Shown piece by piece: positions 8,047 through 14,619 of a stretch of DNA of 15,376 nucleotides; positions within the stretch are counted from its first letter, which is position 1; each line of letters starts with the position of its first letter. Below the pieces are notes generated by a model. The model had not been told where the DNA came from. It ran no database searches and was given only the letters and a program-made list of their open reading frames with translations. The stretch is from Pseudaestuariivita sp. GTDB lineage: Bacteria; Pseudomonadota; Alphaproteobacteria; Rhodobacterales; Rhodobacteraceae. The stretch lies in NCBI GenBank assembly GCA_020629995.1, contig JAHDCH010000036.1, positions 1 through 15,376 of the forward strand, given 5' to 3'. The translations under genes and the position numbers were made by a program.

Positions 8047-8979
8047 TCAGGCGCAGCTCGGCGCGTCCGAGCGCCAGCGGTGGATGTCGATATGCGGCTC
8101 GCCCGCCAGACGGGCGCGGGCCTCTTCCCACATGTGCCGCCATGCGCGCCAGTCGTCCAGCGGGGCCTGCCTCCGCGACCGGGCAACAAAGCTGGGAAAA
8201 TGCGCACGGCCCGTTGGCTGGCCCGTCACATTGTAGCGCAGGTCGAATGACCAGCGGAACGCATGGGTGCCGTTGGGCAGCGAGGCATGCGGCGTCAGCG
8301 GGTGAAAGATCACAGCCCCGCCGGCCTTGACCGGCACCGGCACGGCCCTGGACGGATCGACATACCCGTCGGCGATGGCGGTTTGCGTCTTGGGGCAATG
8401 GGGCAGGGTGGTGTCTGCCTTGGGCAGGACCTGCAGGCAGCCATTGTCCGGAGTTGCATCGGTCATCGCCAGCCAGACGGTGACCATCTGCGTTTCATCC
8501 GCCTCTTCCAGTGCAACAGCGCGATCCTGGTGCCAGTCGGTCGCGGTGACATGGGCCCGGATCTCATCGCGGCGCAGCGCCGGAGCGGGCGGTTTGATCC
8601 GCACATGCTGGATCGGGTTCGACGTGATCTCGGGCCCGATCAGCGCTTCGACCAGATCCAGCACCCGCGGGCTGGTCACCATGTCAAACACCGCCGGTCC
8701 AAAGTGGAACGGCGTGTCTGTACGGATCGTGTCACCGGGCAAAGAGATGTCCATCGGCTGAAACCAGTCGCAGCCCGCCTCATAGCTGGTGCGCAGCTGG
8801 TCCCAAAACCCGCTCACCCCGGCGGGCACCCGCCCAGCCTCGGCCCAGCCAGCGTAGAGGCGATCCATCAGGCTATGATATTCGCGGTGCACCGCAGACA
8901 GGCGAGCTGGCTCCAGAACGTCCTCCACCACCAGGTAGCCCTGGCGGTGGAAGCGGTCGATCTGCGCGGCGCTGAGCAT
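8047..8979 (-). CDS. phytanoyl-CoA dioxygenase (PhyH) family Fe(II)/2-oxoglutarate oxygenase (copy 2)
   Basis: A 310-residue PhyH-family protein. Metal ligands are H150 and D152 in TDWHQDRAV and the distal H231 in LTPHASLPN; R242 in FRWSFDLRY is the expected 2-oxoglutarate-binding arginine. The segment DNGCLQVLPKAD at 178-189 is the usual strand before the distal histidine. It should hydroxylate an unidentified substrate using O2 and 2-oxoglutarate. It lies 7 nt after the stop of the large TRAP subunit, with only a weak ribosome-binding site, so coupling to that gene is probable. The position straight after the transporter genes suggests it acts early on the imported compound (inference). The stop codon abuts the palindromic repeat exactly, so the extreme C terminus may have been shaped by the insertion. 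Confidence 0.88.
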   Translation of the reverse strand: MLSAAQIDRFHRQGYLVVEDVLEPARLSAVHREYHSLMDRLYAGWAEAGRVPAGVSGFWDQLRTSYEAGCDWFQPMDISLPGDTIRTDTPFHFGPAVFDMVTSPRVLDLVEALIGPEITSNPIQHVRIKPPAPALRRDEIRAHVTATDWHQDRAVALEEADETQMVTVWLAMTDATPDNGCLQVLPKADTTLPHCPKTQTAIADGYVDPSRAVPVPVKAGGAVIFHPLTPHASLPNGTHAFRWSFDLRYNVTGQPTGRAHFPSFVARSRRQAPLDDWRAWRHMWEEARARLAGEPHIDIHRWRSDAPSCA

Positions 8980-8986
8980 GCGCGTG

Positions 8987-10684
8987 CTACAGCAGCAAGG
9001 TGATGATGTTCGGCCAGATCAGCAGCACCGAAAGCGCGGTGATCTGGATTGCGATGAACGGCAGGAACCCCTTGAAGATGTCCGTCAGCGAGATATGCGG
9101 CGGCGCCACCGATTTGAGGTAGAAGGCCGCAGGCCCAAAGGGCGGGGACAGGAAGGACACCTGCATGTTCATGCAGAACACCACGCCGAACCAGATCGCG
9201 ATATAGCGCGGCTCGAGCTGGCCGATGAACCCGATCTCTTCGATGGGCAGGGCGCGCACGATGGGCAGGAACACCGGGATGATCAGCAGAACGATGCCCA
9301 CCCAATCCATGAAGGCGCCCATGAACAGCAGGATTGCCATCATGATCAGGATGATGCCCATGGTCGGCAGGTCCGTCCCCAGGATCAGGTTGGCCACATA
9401 GGTCGGACCGCCGGCGATTGTATAAGCTCCGGCCAGCGCGGTGGCGCCAATGGTCACCCAGATGATCGTCCCCGTCGACCGCAGTGTGCGCATCAGCGCG
9501 TCCCACAAAAGATCGAACGAGAATTCGCCACGGAAGATCGCAAGGACCAGAACCGCCAGCGCGCCCATGCCCGCGGCTTCGGTGATGCCCGTGATGCCCA
9601 TGTAGATCGACCCCAGCACCACGCCGATGATGATGATCGGCGGCACCAGGCCTTTGCCCATGTTCCAGGCCAGCGCGGTGCGCGCTCGGCCAAAGACGAA
9701 GAAGATCAGCCCCAGCGCCACAGCCACGGTGCCGGCAAACCAAGGCAGGTACTCCATGGTGCCAAAGCGGATCGGATCGCCTGTCTGCGCCGCGTTCTGG
9801 CCGGTGAATTCAAAGAACAGGACGCGCAGGGTAAAGAACGTCCAGAACCCCGCGACCAGCACCGAGATCAGCGCGGCAAACAGCATCGTCTTTTCCAGCC
9901 CGCGCGGCTGGGACATCAGATCGTCCAGGTCAGCTTGCGCCTGCGCCTTGGCTTCGGGCGTGGATGCCTTGGCGAGGTTGGCGGTCAGCGTCTCTTCGGG
10001 CAGGGGGGCGTGGCTGGGGTTCAGCGTCGTGCGGATGATGATGTAGATGATGATGAACGACGCCAGCATGAACCCGGGGATAAAGGACGCGGTGAACAGC
10101 GCCTTGATCGAGGTTTCGGTGATCAGGCCGTAGATGATCAGAACGATGGACGGCGGGATCATCGTGCCCAGCGAACCGGAGGCGCAGATCGTGCCGATGG
10201 CAAGGTTCTGATTATAGCCCAGCCGCAGCATCTGGGGCAGGGCGATCAGGCCCAGCAGAACCACCTCGCCGCCGATGATGCCCGACATCGCCGCCATGAT
10301 CACAGCCATGATCGAGGTCACGATGGCAATCCCGCCCCGCGTCCGGTTCAGCCAGACGTTGAGGCTGTCGTACATCGACTTGGCGATGCCGGACCGTTCC
10401 AGCAGGGCGGCCATGAAGATGAACAGCGGGATCGAGATCAGCACGTAACTGGTCATCACGTCGCCGTATATTCGCTGGGATAAGATATTGAGGGGCCCGC
10501 TCCCCGGCCTCCCCGTCAGAAAGCCTTCGCCCCAGAGGGTCGGATCCGCCAGAAGGGCCGGTTCGAATTTCATGAACAGGACCACAACGGCCATGAAGGC
10601 CGAGGCAAAGCCCAGTGGCATCCCGATTGCCAACAGGACAATCAGCCCCAGCATCAGGATCAGGGAGATCGTTCCAACGTCCAT
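8987..10684 (-). CDS. TRAP transporter large permease subunit (DctM-like)
   Basis: A 565-residue polytopic inner-membrane protein and the ion-coupled translocation subunit of a TRAP transporter. Family motifs include SGSLGTMIPPSI at 169-180, GSIYMGITGITEAAGMG at 358-374, a GAFMDW motif, and near the C terminus SFLSPPFGPAAFYLKS. It is longer than the common DctM (about 430). The extra length is mainly an insertion between the two halves (about residues 220-340) holding a charged, Ala/Gln-rich cytoplasmic-looking stretch and two to three further hydrophobic segments. Such long DctM proteins pair with long DctQ proteins, as here. The ATG at 10684 follows the small subunit stop after 4 nt and is preceded by AAGGGAG. 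The substrate is set by the binding protein and is unknown. Confidence 0.93.
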   Translation of the reverse strand: MDVGTISLILMLGLIVLLAIGMPLGFASAFMAVVVLFMKFEPALLADPTLWGEGFLTGRPGSGPLNILSQRIYGDVMTSYVLISIPLFIFMAALLERSGIAKSMYDSLNVWLNRTRGGIAIVTSIMAVIMAAMSGIIGGEVVLLGLIALPQMLRLGYNQNLAIGTICASGSLGTMIPPSIVLIIYGLITETSIKALFTASFIPGFMLASFIIIYIIIRTTLNPSHAPLPEETLTANLAKASTPEAKAQAQADLDDLMSQPRGLEKTMLFAALISVLVAGFWTFFTLRVLFFEFTGQNAAQTGDPIRFGTMEYLPWFAGTVAVALGLIFFVFGRARTALAWNMGKGLVPPIIIIGVVLGSIYMGITGITEAAGMGALAVLVLAIFRGEFSFDLLWDALMRTLRSTGTIIWVTIGATALAGAYTIAGGPTYVANLILGTDLPTMGIILIMMAILLFMGAFMDWVGIVLLIIPVFLPIVRALPIEEIGFIGQLEPRYIAIWFGVVFCMNMQVSFLSPPFGPAAFYLKSVAPPHISLTDIFKGFLPFIAIQITALSVLLIWPNIITLLL

Positions 10685-10688
10685 AGTC

Positions 10689-11588
10689 TCAGTCTCCCTT
10701 GGGGGTGGTTTGCTGGATCGACCCGCGGGTCACATCCATGTCGCCGGTGCCGGTCTGGCCGACGGCGGCGCGCAGACGCGCAAGCTCGTCTTCGTCGGGC
10801 TCGTCCGTGTGGCGTTCGGGGTCGACGTTCCAGTCGCTGATCAGGTTCACGACGGCCTGAATGGCCACCAGCGCGATCACGATCAGAACAGCGGGTTTGA
10901 TGGTGGCGGGGATCGGCGGGTCAAAGGCGGTGCCGAATGTCTCCCAGCGGTAGAATTTGTCAAAGGCCTCGCCATAGCCGCCGTAGATCAGGAAAAAGGC
11001 GAACACGACGATCAGAAACGTCGAAATGCAGTCAAACGTGCGCTGCAGCCAGCGGGGGCATACATCATAGAGCAGAAAGATGCGGATGTGGCTGCGCTGC
11101 TGCATGGCATAAAGGCCAGCGGTCAAAAAGATAAAGCCCGCCAGCCACAGCGACAGCTCGTTCGCCCAGAGCGTTGCGGCGTTCAGGATGTAGCGCACGA
11201 ACACCTCGTACAGCATCACGCTGCACAGCACGATCACCAGCATCATGGTGACGCGGCCAAGGAACATTGACAGCTTGTCAGCCGTGCCCAGCCGCTCGAA
11301 TTCCATCGGTGCGCGGCGCACTGTCATCACCCCGAGGATGGCAAAGACAGGCACACCGATCAGCGCCAGCCAGTCCAGAATATCCGCCGTGCCGCCAAAC
11401 AGCCCGCCCAGCCCGGGCGAGACATCGTTGCGCGCAAACAGCGCCGACAACTTGTCCAGCTGCGATTGGTCGTCGGGCGGGTTCCAGTCGAGCGTGAAGG
11501 CCGGCATGTGCCAGACCAGCCAGCCGGCGCACAGGATGAACCCCAGCGGCACGAGCCATTCAACGAGAGAGCCGGATTTCTGCTGCAT
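10689..11588 (-). CDS. TRAP transporter small permease subunit (DctQ-like, long form)
   Basis: A 299-residue protein with about six membrane segments (roughly 12-29, 71-90, 110-128, 141-160, 185-203, 230-250). The central four form the DctQ domain, with the family pattern LWANELSLWLAGF at 140-152 and MQQRSHIRIF at 162-171. Typical DctQ proteins are about 170 residues. The extra N-terminal segment and loop (about 1-105) and an acidic C-terminal tail make this the long form. DctQ binds DctM to form the membrane complex that accepts substrate from the periplasmic protein. The ATG at 11588 is preferred to a TTG two codons earlier, because the GGGGGA ribosome-binding site sits 9 nt before the ATG but only 3 nt before the TTG. 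Confidence 0.88.
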   Translation of the reverse strand: MQQKSGSLVEWLVPLGFILCAGWLVWHMPAFTLDWNPPDDQSQLDKLSALFARNDVSPGLGGLFGGTADILDWLALIGVPVFAILGVMTVRRAPMEFERLGTADKLSMFLGRVTMMLVIVLCSVMLYEVFVRYILNAATLWANELSLWLAGFIFLTAGLYAMQQRSHIRIFLLYDVCPRWLQRTFDCISTFLIVVFAFFLIYGGYGEAFDKFYRWETFGTAFDPPIPATIKPAVLIVIALVAIQAVVNLISDWNVDPERHTDEPDEDELARLRAAVGQTGTGDMDVTRGSIQQTTPKGD

Positions 11589-11649
11589 CTTCAAATTTCC
11601 CCCGAAACGCGGTGCCCAAGATCCGCGCGCATGTCGGACCCGGGGTCAA

Positions 11650-11684
11650 AAAAGGCGGGGAACGGCTTGGCGCGCCCCGCCTTT
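11650..11684 (-). terminator. GC-rich hairpin plus T-run between dctP and dctQ (terminator or attenuator)
   Basis: Read on the minus strand, AAAGGCGGGG (11684-11675) pairs perfectly with CCCCGCCTTT (11660-11651) around a 14-nt loop, and the right arm runs into a TTTTTT tract. This is the form of an intrinsic terminator. It lies in the 149-nt gap after the binding-protein gene and before the membrane-subunit genes. Partial termination there would yield more binding protein than permease, a common arrangement for solute-binding-protein operons (inference). Confidence 0.7.
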
Positions 11685-11688
11685 GACA

Positions 11689-11710
11689 GGGTGGGCAAAC
11701 CTGCCCACCC
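11689..11710 (-). other. second hairpin downstream of dctP
   Basis: GGGTGGGCA (11689-11697) and TGCCCACCC (11702-11710) form a perfect 9-bp stem with a 4-nt loop. It starts 27 nt after the dctP stop codon and 4 nt from the terminator-like hairpin. There is no T-run, so it is more likely an mRNA 3'-end stabiliser or part of a tandem attenuator than a terminator by itself. Confidence 0.6.
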
Positions 11711-11737
11711 GATTGGCGTGTTCAACCGGTTACCCGA

Positions 11738-12754
11738 TCACTCGGACACAAGACCCAGCTGCTTGAGGTAGCTCAGGTGTGCCTCGACCAGATCCTTGGC
11801 TTCCGGCGTGTCGGCAAACTCGGGCCAGGTGGCCTGTGCCGCGTTGCGGAACTTCTGCAGCTCTTCGGGCGCCCATTGCGACAGGGTCACGCCCTGTGCG
11901 CGCAGCTGTGCGGCGGCCTCGGCGTTCTTTTTCTCGAACGTCAGGGCGGTGCGCAGCGCCAGCGCTTCCATGGCCACCTTCATGATCTTCTGGTGGTGTG
12001 CGGGCATCGCGTCGAACACGGCCTTGTTGCACGCCAGGTGATCGGACGGCATCGAGTGGAAGCCGGGGAAGTTGGCGTATTTGACGATGTCATACAGACC
12101 CAGGCCCACGTTGTTCGCGAGGCCCGACGCGTCGGCGCCGTCGATGATGCCGGTTTCCAGCGCGGTGAAGATCTCGGTGAAGTCCATCACGATGGGCTTG
12201 GCGCCCAGTTTTTCAAAGATCTTGGTTTCCATGCCCGGGGGCGAACGGAATTTCCAATCCTTGAAGTCCGCAACCTTTTCGATCGGCTTGGACGACGCAA
12301 AGGATTCCTGACCATAGACCCACCAGCCGATCAGCTCCATGCCGTACTTGTTGTAGAGCGGCGCAGCGGCTTCGCGGCCACCACCGAAATACAGCCACGA
12401 CAGCTGCTGGTAGGGCGTGTCATAGCCGCCCATGATGTCGCCCACGAACTGGAACGCCGAGTTCTTGCCGGTCTGGTAGCCGCCACCCGTCATGTCGCAG
12501 TCCAGGATGCCCGTGGCAGCCGCGTCAAAGGTTTCCACCGATTTCACAACCGACGACGAGAAGAACGCCTCGATGGTGATTTCGCCGTTCGACATTTCCA
12601 TGACGTCGTCGAAATACTGCTGTGCCAGCTGGCCCGACACGGTTTCCGGAGCGTAGTGCGTCTGGATGCGCAATGTGGTGTTCTGAGCCGACGCGCCCAG
12701 TGCGCCAACGGCCAGAAGGGCTGCCGCGCAGACGGCAGTTTTCAAAGTTTTCAT
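11738..12754 (-). CDS. TRAP transporter periplasmic substrate-binding protein (DctP family)
   Basis: A 338-residue protein with a clear Sec signal peptide (MKTLKTAVCAAALLAVGALG, cleavage likely after ASA at residue 23), hence periplasmic. DctP-family landmarks are the conserved arginine R170 in KDWKFRSPPG, which normally binds the ligand carboxylate, and EIFTALETGIIDGAD at 194-208. The arginine argues for an organic-acid ligand such as a sugar acid, keto acid or sulfonate. The ligand itself cannot be read from the sequence. It is the first gene of the minus-strand operon, with a strong GGGAGGAAAC site before the ATG. It is separated from the membrane subunits by tandem hairpins and lies divergent from the GntR regulator. 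Confidence 0.93.
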   Translation of the reverse strand: MKTLKTAVCAAALLAVGALGASAQNTTLRIQTHYAPETVSGQLAQQYFDDVMEMSNGEITIEAFFSSSVVKSVETFDAAATGILDCDMTGGGYQTGKNSAFQFVGDIMGGYDTPYQQLSWLYFGGGREAAAPLYNKYGMELIGWWVYGQESFASSKPIEKVADFKDWKFRSPPGMETKIFEKLGAKPIVMDFTEIFTALETGIIDGADASGLANNVGLGLYDIVKYANFPGFHSMPSDHLACNKAVFDAMPAHHQKIMKVAMEALALRTALTFEKKNAEAAAQLRAQGVTLSQWAPEELQKFRNAAQATWPEFADTPEAKDLVEAHLSYLKQLGLVSE

Positions 12755-12946
12755 GGTTTCCTCCCATTCATGTACAGCGACGGGGTGAGCGTTGGCCGCC
12801 CGATCTTGCTATCGCTACCAGTACCGTAAACGCCGCTCACCACACGCCGCAAGAAAATTGAGAGATTTGTTAAAATTTCGTAATTTTCTTGAAATCGCGA
12901 AATTTTTGGTTCTTGAGTGGGGCGGTGATCTTGTGTGGGAAGACCG
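12755..12946. promoter_or_regulatory. divergent regulatory region between dctP-like gene and gntR
   Basis: The 192-nt gap contains a sharply AT-rich block (about 12850-12910) in otherwise GC-rich DNA. It has two interlocking 9-bp inverted repeats: AAGAAAATT (12851-12859) with AATTTTCTT (12882-12890), and AAAATTTCG (12872-12880) with CGAAATTTT (12898-12906). A weak sigma70-like pair TTGAGA (12858-12863), 17 nt, TAATTT (12881-12886) points toward gntR. Nearer dctP, GGTGAGCG (12784-12791) and CGCTCACC (12834-12841) form an 8-bp inverted repeat in its probable leader. Operators for the GntR protein are expected here; which repeat is bound is inference. Confidence 0.6.
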
Positions 12947-13615
12947 ATGGCGTCTGATTTCGACATTACAGAAACACTGCGCAACTGGTTGGTGGGCGGG
13001 CGTTTTATGCATGGGACCAAGCTGAAGGCGGATGCGCTGAAGGCCGAGCTTGGGTGTTCCGCATCCACGGTGCGCGAAGCGCTGTTCCGGCTGTCGCTGG
13101 AGGGGCTTGTCACCTTTCAGGACCAGCGCGGCTTTCGCGTTCCGCATGCAGACCCCGAAATTTTGCACGACATCACCCAGATGCGAATCTGGCTTGAAGA
13201 GCAGGGGGCCTGCCTGTCGCTGCGGCGTTCGAGCGTGGCCTGGGAGGCGCGCCTGACGGCCGCGCACCACAAGATCAGCCATATCGAAAGCCGGCTGGAG
13301 CGGGCCGAAGCCTCGGACGCGGTGTTCCAGCTGTGGATCCAGGGCGAACAGGAATTTCACCAGACGCTGGTCAGCAATTGCGGGTCCGAGCTGCTGAAGC
13401 AGACGCATCTGACGATGTATCGCCGCTTTCGCCAGCAGATGGTCATGGCGGATCGCGATTTCAAACACCTGACCATCAACCGTGACGATCACCAAGGGAT
13501 CCTGGACGCGGTGCTGAAGCATGACGAAGACGCCCTGCGCACACGTATCCGGGCCCATCTGTCGCGCCATCTGGCAACGTCCGAACGCGCCGCGGTGATC
13601 AGCGATCCGGTCTAG
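12947..13615 (+). CDS. GntR-family transcriptional regulator, FCD (FadR-like) subfamily
   Basis: A 222-residue regulator. An N-terminal winged helix-turn-helix (about residues 5-68) contains STVREALFRLSLEGLV at 40-55, the GntR recognition-helix signature, and GFRVP at 62-66. The C-terminal all-helical FCD domain has likely metal/ligand residues H138 (EQEFHQTL), H182 (DDHQGIL) and H204 (RAHLSRHL). The usual aspartate four residues before the first histidine is a glutamate (E134). FCD regulators usually repress catabolic operons and release DNA when they bind a pathway acid. Its divergence from dctP makes the TRAP operon the obvious target. The ATG at 12947 follows GGGAAG; a GTG 12 nt upstream is possible. 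Its stop codon overlaps that of the convergent dehydrogenase. Confidence 0.9.
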   Translation: MASDFDITETLRNWLVGGRFMHGTKLKADALKAELGCSASTVREALFRLSLEGLVTFQDQRGFRVPHADPEILHDITQMRIWLEEQGACLSLRRSSVAWEARLTAAHHKISHIESRLERAEASDAVFQLWIQGEQEFHQTLVSNCGSELLKQTHLTMYRRFRQQMVMADRDFKHLTINRDDHQGILDAVLKHDEDALRTRIRAHLSRHLATSERAAVISDPV

Positions 13616-14487
13616 CGTGATTGGCGCGCCAATAGTTCGAGATACAGCCCCGAATGGTCCTGATCCGCGCCGCCCATCTGGGTGACGAAATGATCGAACC
13701 GGTCGCGGACCGCGCTCACCTCTGGCAAAGTCAGGCCCAGCGACGCGGCCTCGTTCAGCACGTTGTCGAGATCCTTGAGCTGCAGCTTGGACAGGCCACC
13801 GGGCGCAAAATCGCCGGCGGTCATGCGCGCGCCATGCTGTTGCAGGATGGTGCTGTCGGCAAAGCCGCCTTTCAGGGCGTCGCGCACGGCTGCCGGATCG
13901 GCGCCGCCCCGGTCGAGCAGCAGCATCGCCTCGGCCACGGCGGCGATGGTGACGGCCACGATCCCCTGGTTCGCCAGCTTGGCCAGCTGGCCCGATCCGG
14001 CCGGGCCCACATGCACCGCCCGGCCCATCAGCGACAGAACCGGCGCAGCGGCTTCGAAGGTGGCAGCGTCACCGCCCGCCATGATCGCAAGCGACGCCGC
14101 CTCGGCGCCTTTGGTGCCGCCAGACACCGGCGCGTCCAGCGCGGCCACGCCATGCCCGGCCAGCGTGGCCGATTGCGCGCGCGCCTCTTCGGGTTTGGAC
14201 GAACACATGTCGATCCAGATCTGCCCGTCGGACAGAACACCCGACACGCCAGCGATCATCTCGGCTGTGGCGGGCCCATCGGACAGAATCGAAATGATCA
14301 CGCCCGAGCCGCGCACGGCCTGGTCCGGCGTATCCGCGACCGTCGCGCCAATCTCGGCCAGCGGCGCCGCCTTGGCCGCGGTCCGGTTCCACACCGTGAC
14401 CGAATGGCCCGCGCGCACCAGATGCGCGGCCATGCGGCTGCCCATGAGGCCGGTGCCAAGAAAGGCGATGCTGCGGGACTGGGTCAT
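13612..14487 (-). CDS. beta-hydroxyacid dehydrogenase family oxidoreductase (GarR-like)
   Basis: A 291-residue NAD(P)-dependent enzyme with the Rossmann motif FLGTGLMG at 9-16, the canonical substrate loop DAPVSGG at 118-124 and the catalytic lysine K170 in GSGQLAKLANQ. This fits 2-hydroxy-3-oxopropionate (tartronate semialdehyde) reductase or 3-hydroxyisobutyrate dehydrogenase. The substrate within that range is not certain. Tartronate semialdehyde reductase would suit a sugar-acid pathway ending in glycerate. The start at 14487 has GGAG about 11 nt upstream; a longer start would add a non-family, Arg/Thr-rich tail. It differs from the YihU-like paralogue (3681-4568) at the substrate loop, so the two probably act on different compounds. 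It converges on gntR with a shared CTAG and is divergent from the SDR. Confidence 0.88.
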   Translation of the reverse strand: MTQSRSIAFLGTGLMGSRMAAHLVRAGHSVTVWNRTAAKAAPLAEIGATVADTPDQAVRGSGVIISILSDGPATAEMIAGVSGVLSDGQIWIDMCSSKPEEARAQSATLAGHGVAALDAPVSGGTKGAEAASLAIMAGGDAATFEAAAPVLSLMGRAVHVGPAGSGQLAKLANQGIVAVTIAAVAEAMLLLDRGGADPAAVRDALKGGFADSTILQQHGARMTAGDFAPGGLSKLQLKDLDNVLNEAASLGLTLPEVSAVRDRFDHFVTQMGGADQDHSGLYLELLARQSR

Positions 14488-14619
14488 TGGTGGCTCCGTT
14501 CTCTTGCAGGTCGGGCGCGTGCGCGCTAGGCAATGTGTGCCTGTCATACGCTAACGTCAATCGCCCAAGCTGCGGGACGTGGGTATGACGGCAAGCCGAG
14601 ACTGCAGGGGAGGATCGCG
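14488..14619. promoter_or_regulatory. divergent promoter region between GarR-like gene and SDR gene, with GTCATAC half-sites
   Basis: This 132-nt gap must hold the promoters of both flanking genes. GTCATAC (14543-14549) and GTATGAC (14583-14589) form a perfect 7-bp inverted repeat spaced by 33 nt. GTCATAC-type cores resemble known operators of FCD-type GntR proteins (for example the LldR consensus), so binding by the nearby regulator is plausible but unproven. No convincing -35/-10 pair was picked. Confidence 0.45.
14606..14613 (+). promoter_or_regulatory. strong ribosome-binding site fixing the SDR start
   Basis: AGGGGAGG lies 6 nt before the ATG at 14620. It selects this start over an in-frame upstream one at 14533 that would add 29 residues unlike the SDR family. 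Confidence 0.8.

Noticed and set aside
8047..8979. Ectoine hydroxylase with an ectoine TRAP transporter (EctD/UehABC)
   Set aside because: No ectoine synthesis or degradation genes (EctABC, EutABCDE-type) are nearby, and the neighbours are sugar-acid enzymes. PhyH membership alone does not support EctD.
8978..10483. Long plus-strand open frame opposite the TRAP large subunit
   Set aside because: It is antisense to a clearly real DctM gene, has an Arg/Gln/His/Asp-rich composition typical of GC-rich shadow frames, and shows no domain motif.
11777..12829. Plus-strand open frame opposite the TRAP binding protein
   Set aside because: The opposite strand encodes a DctP protein with signal peptide and conserved arginine. 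The plus frame resembles no family and runs through the dctP promoter region.
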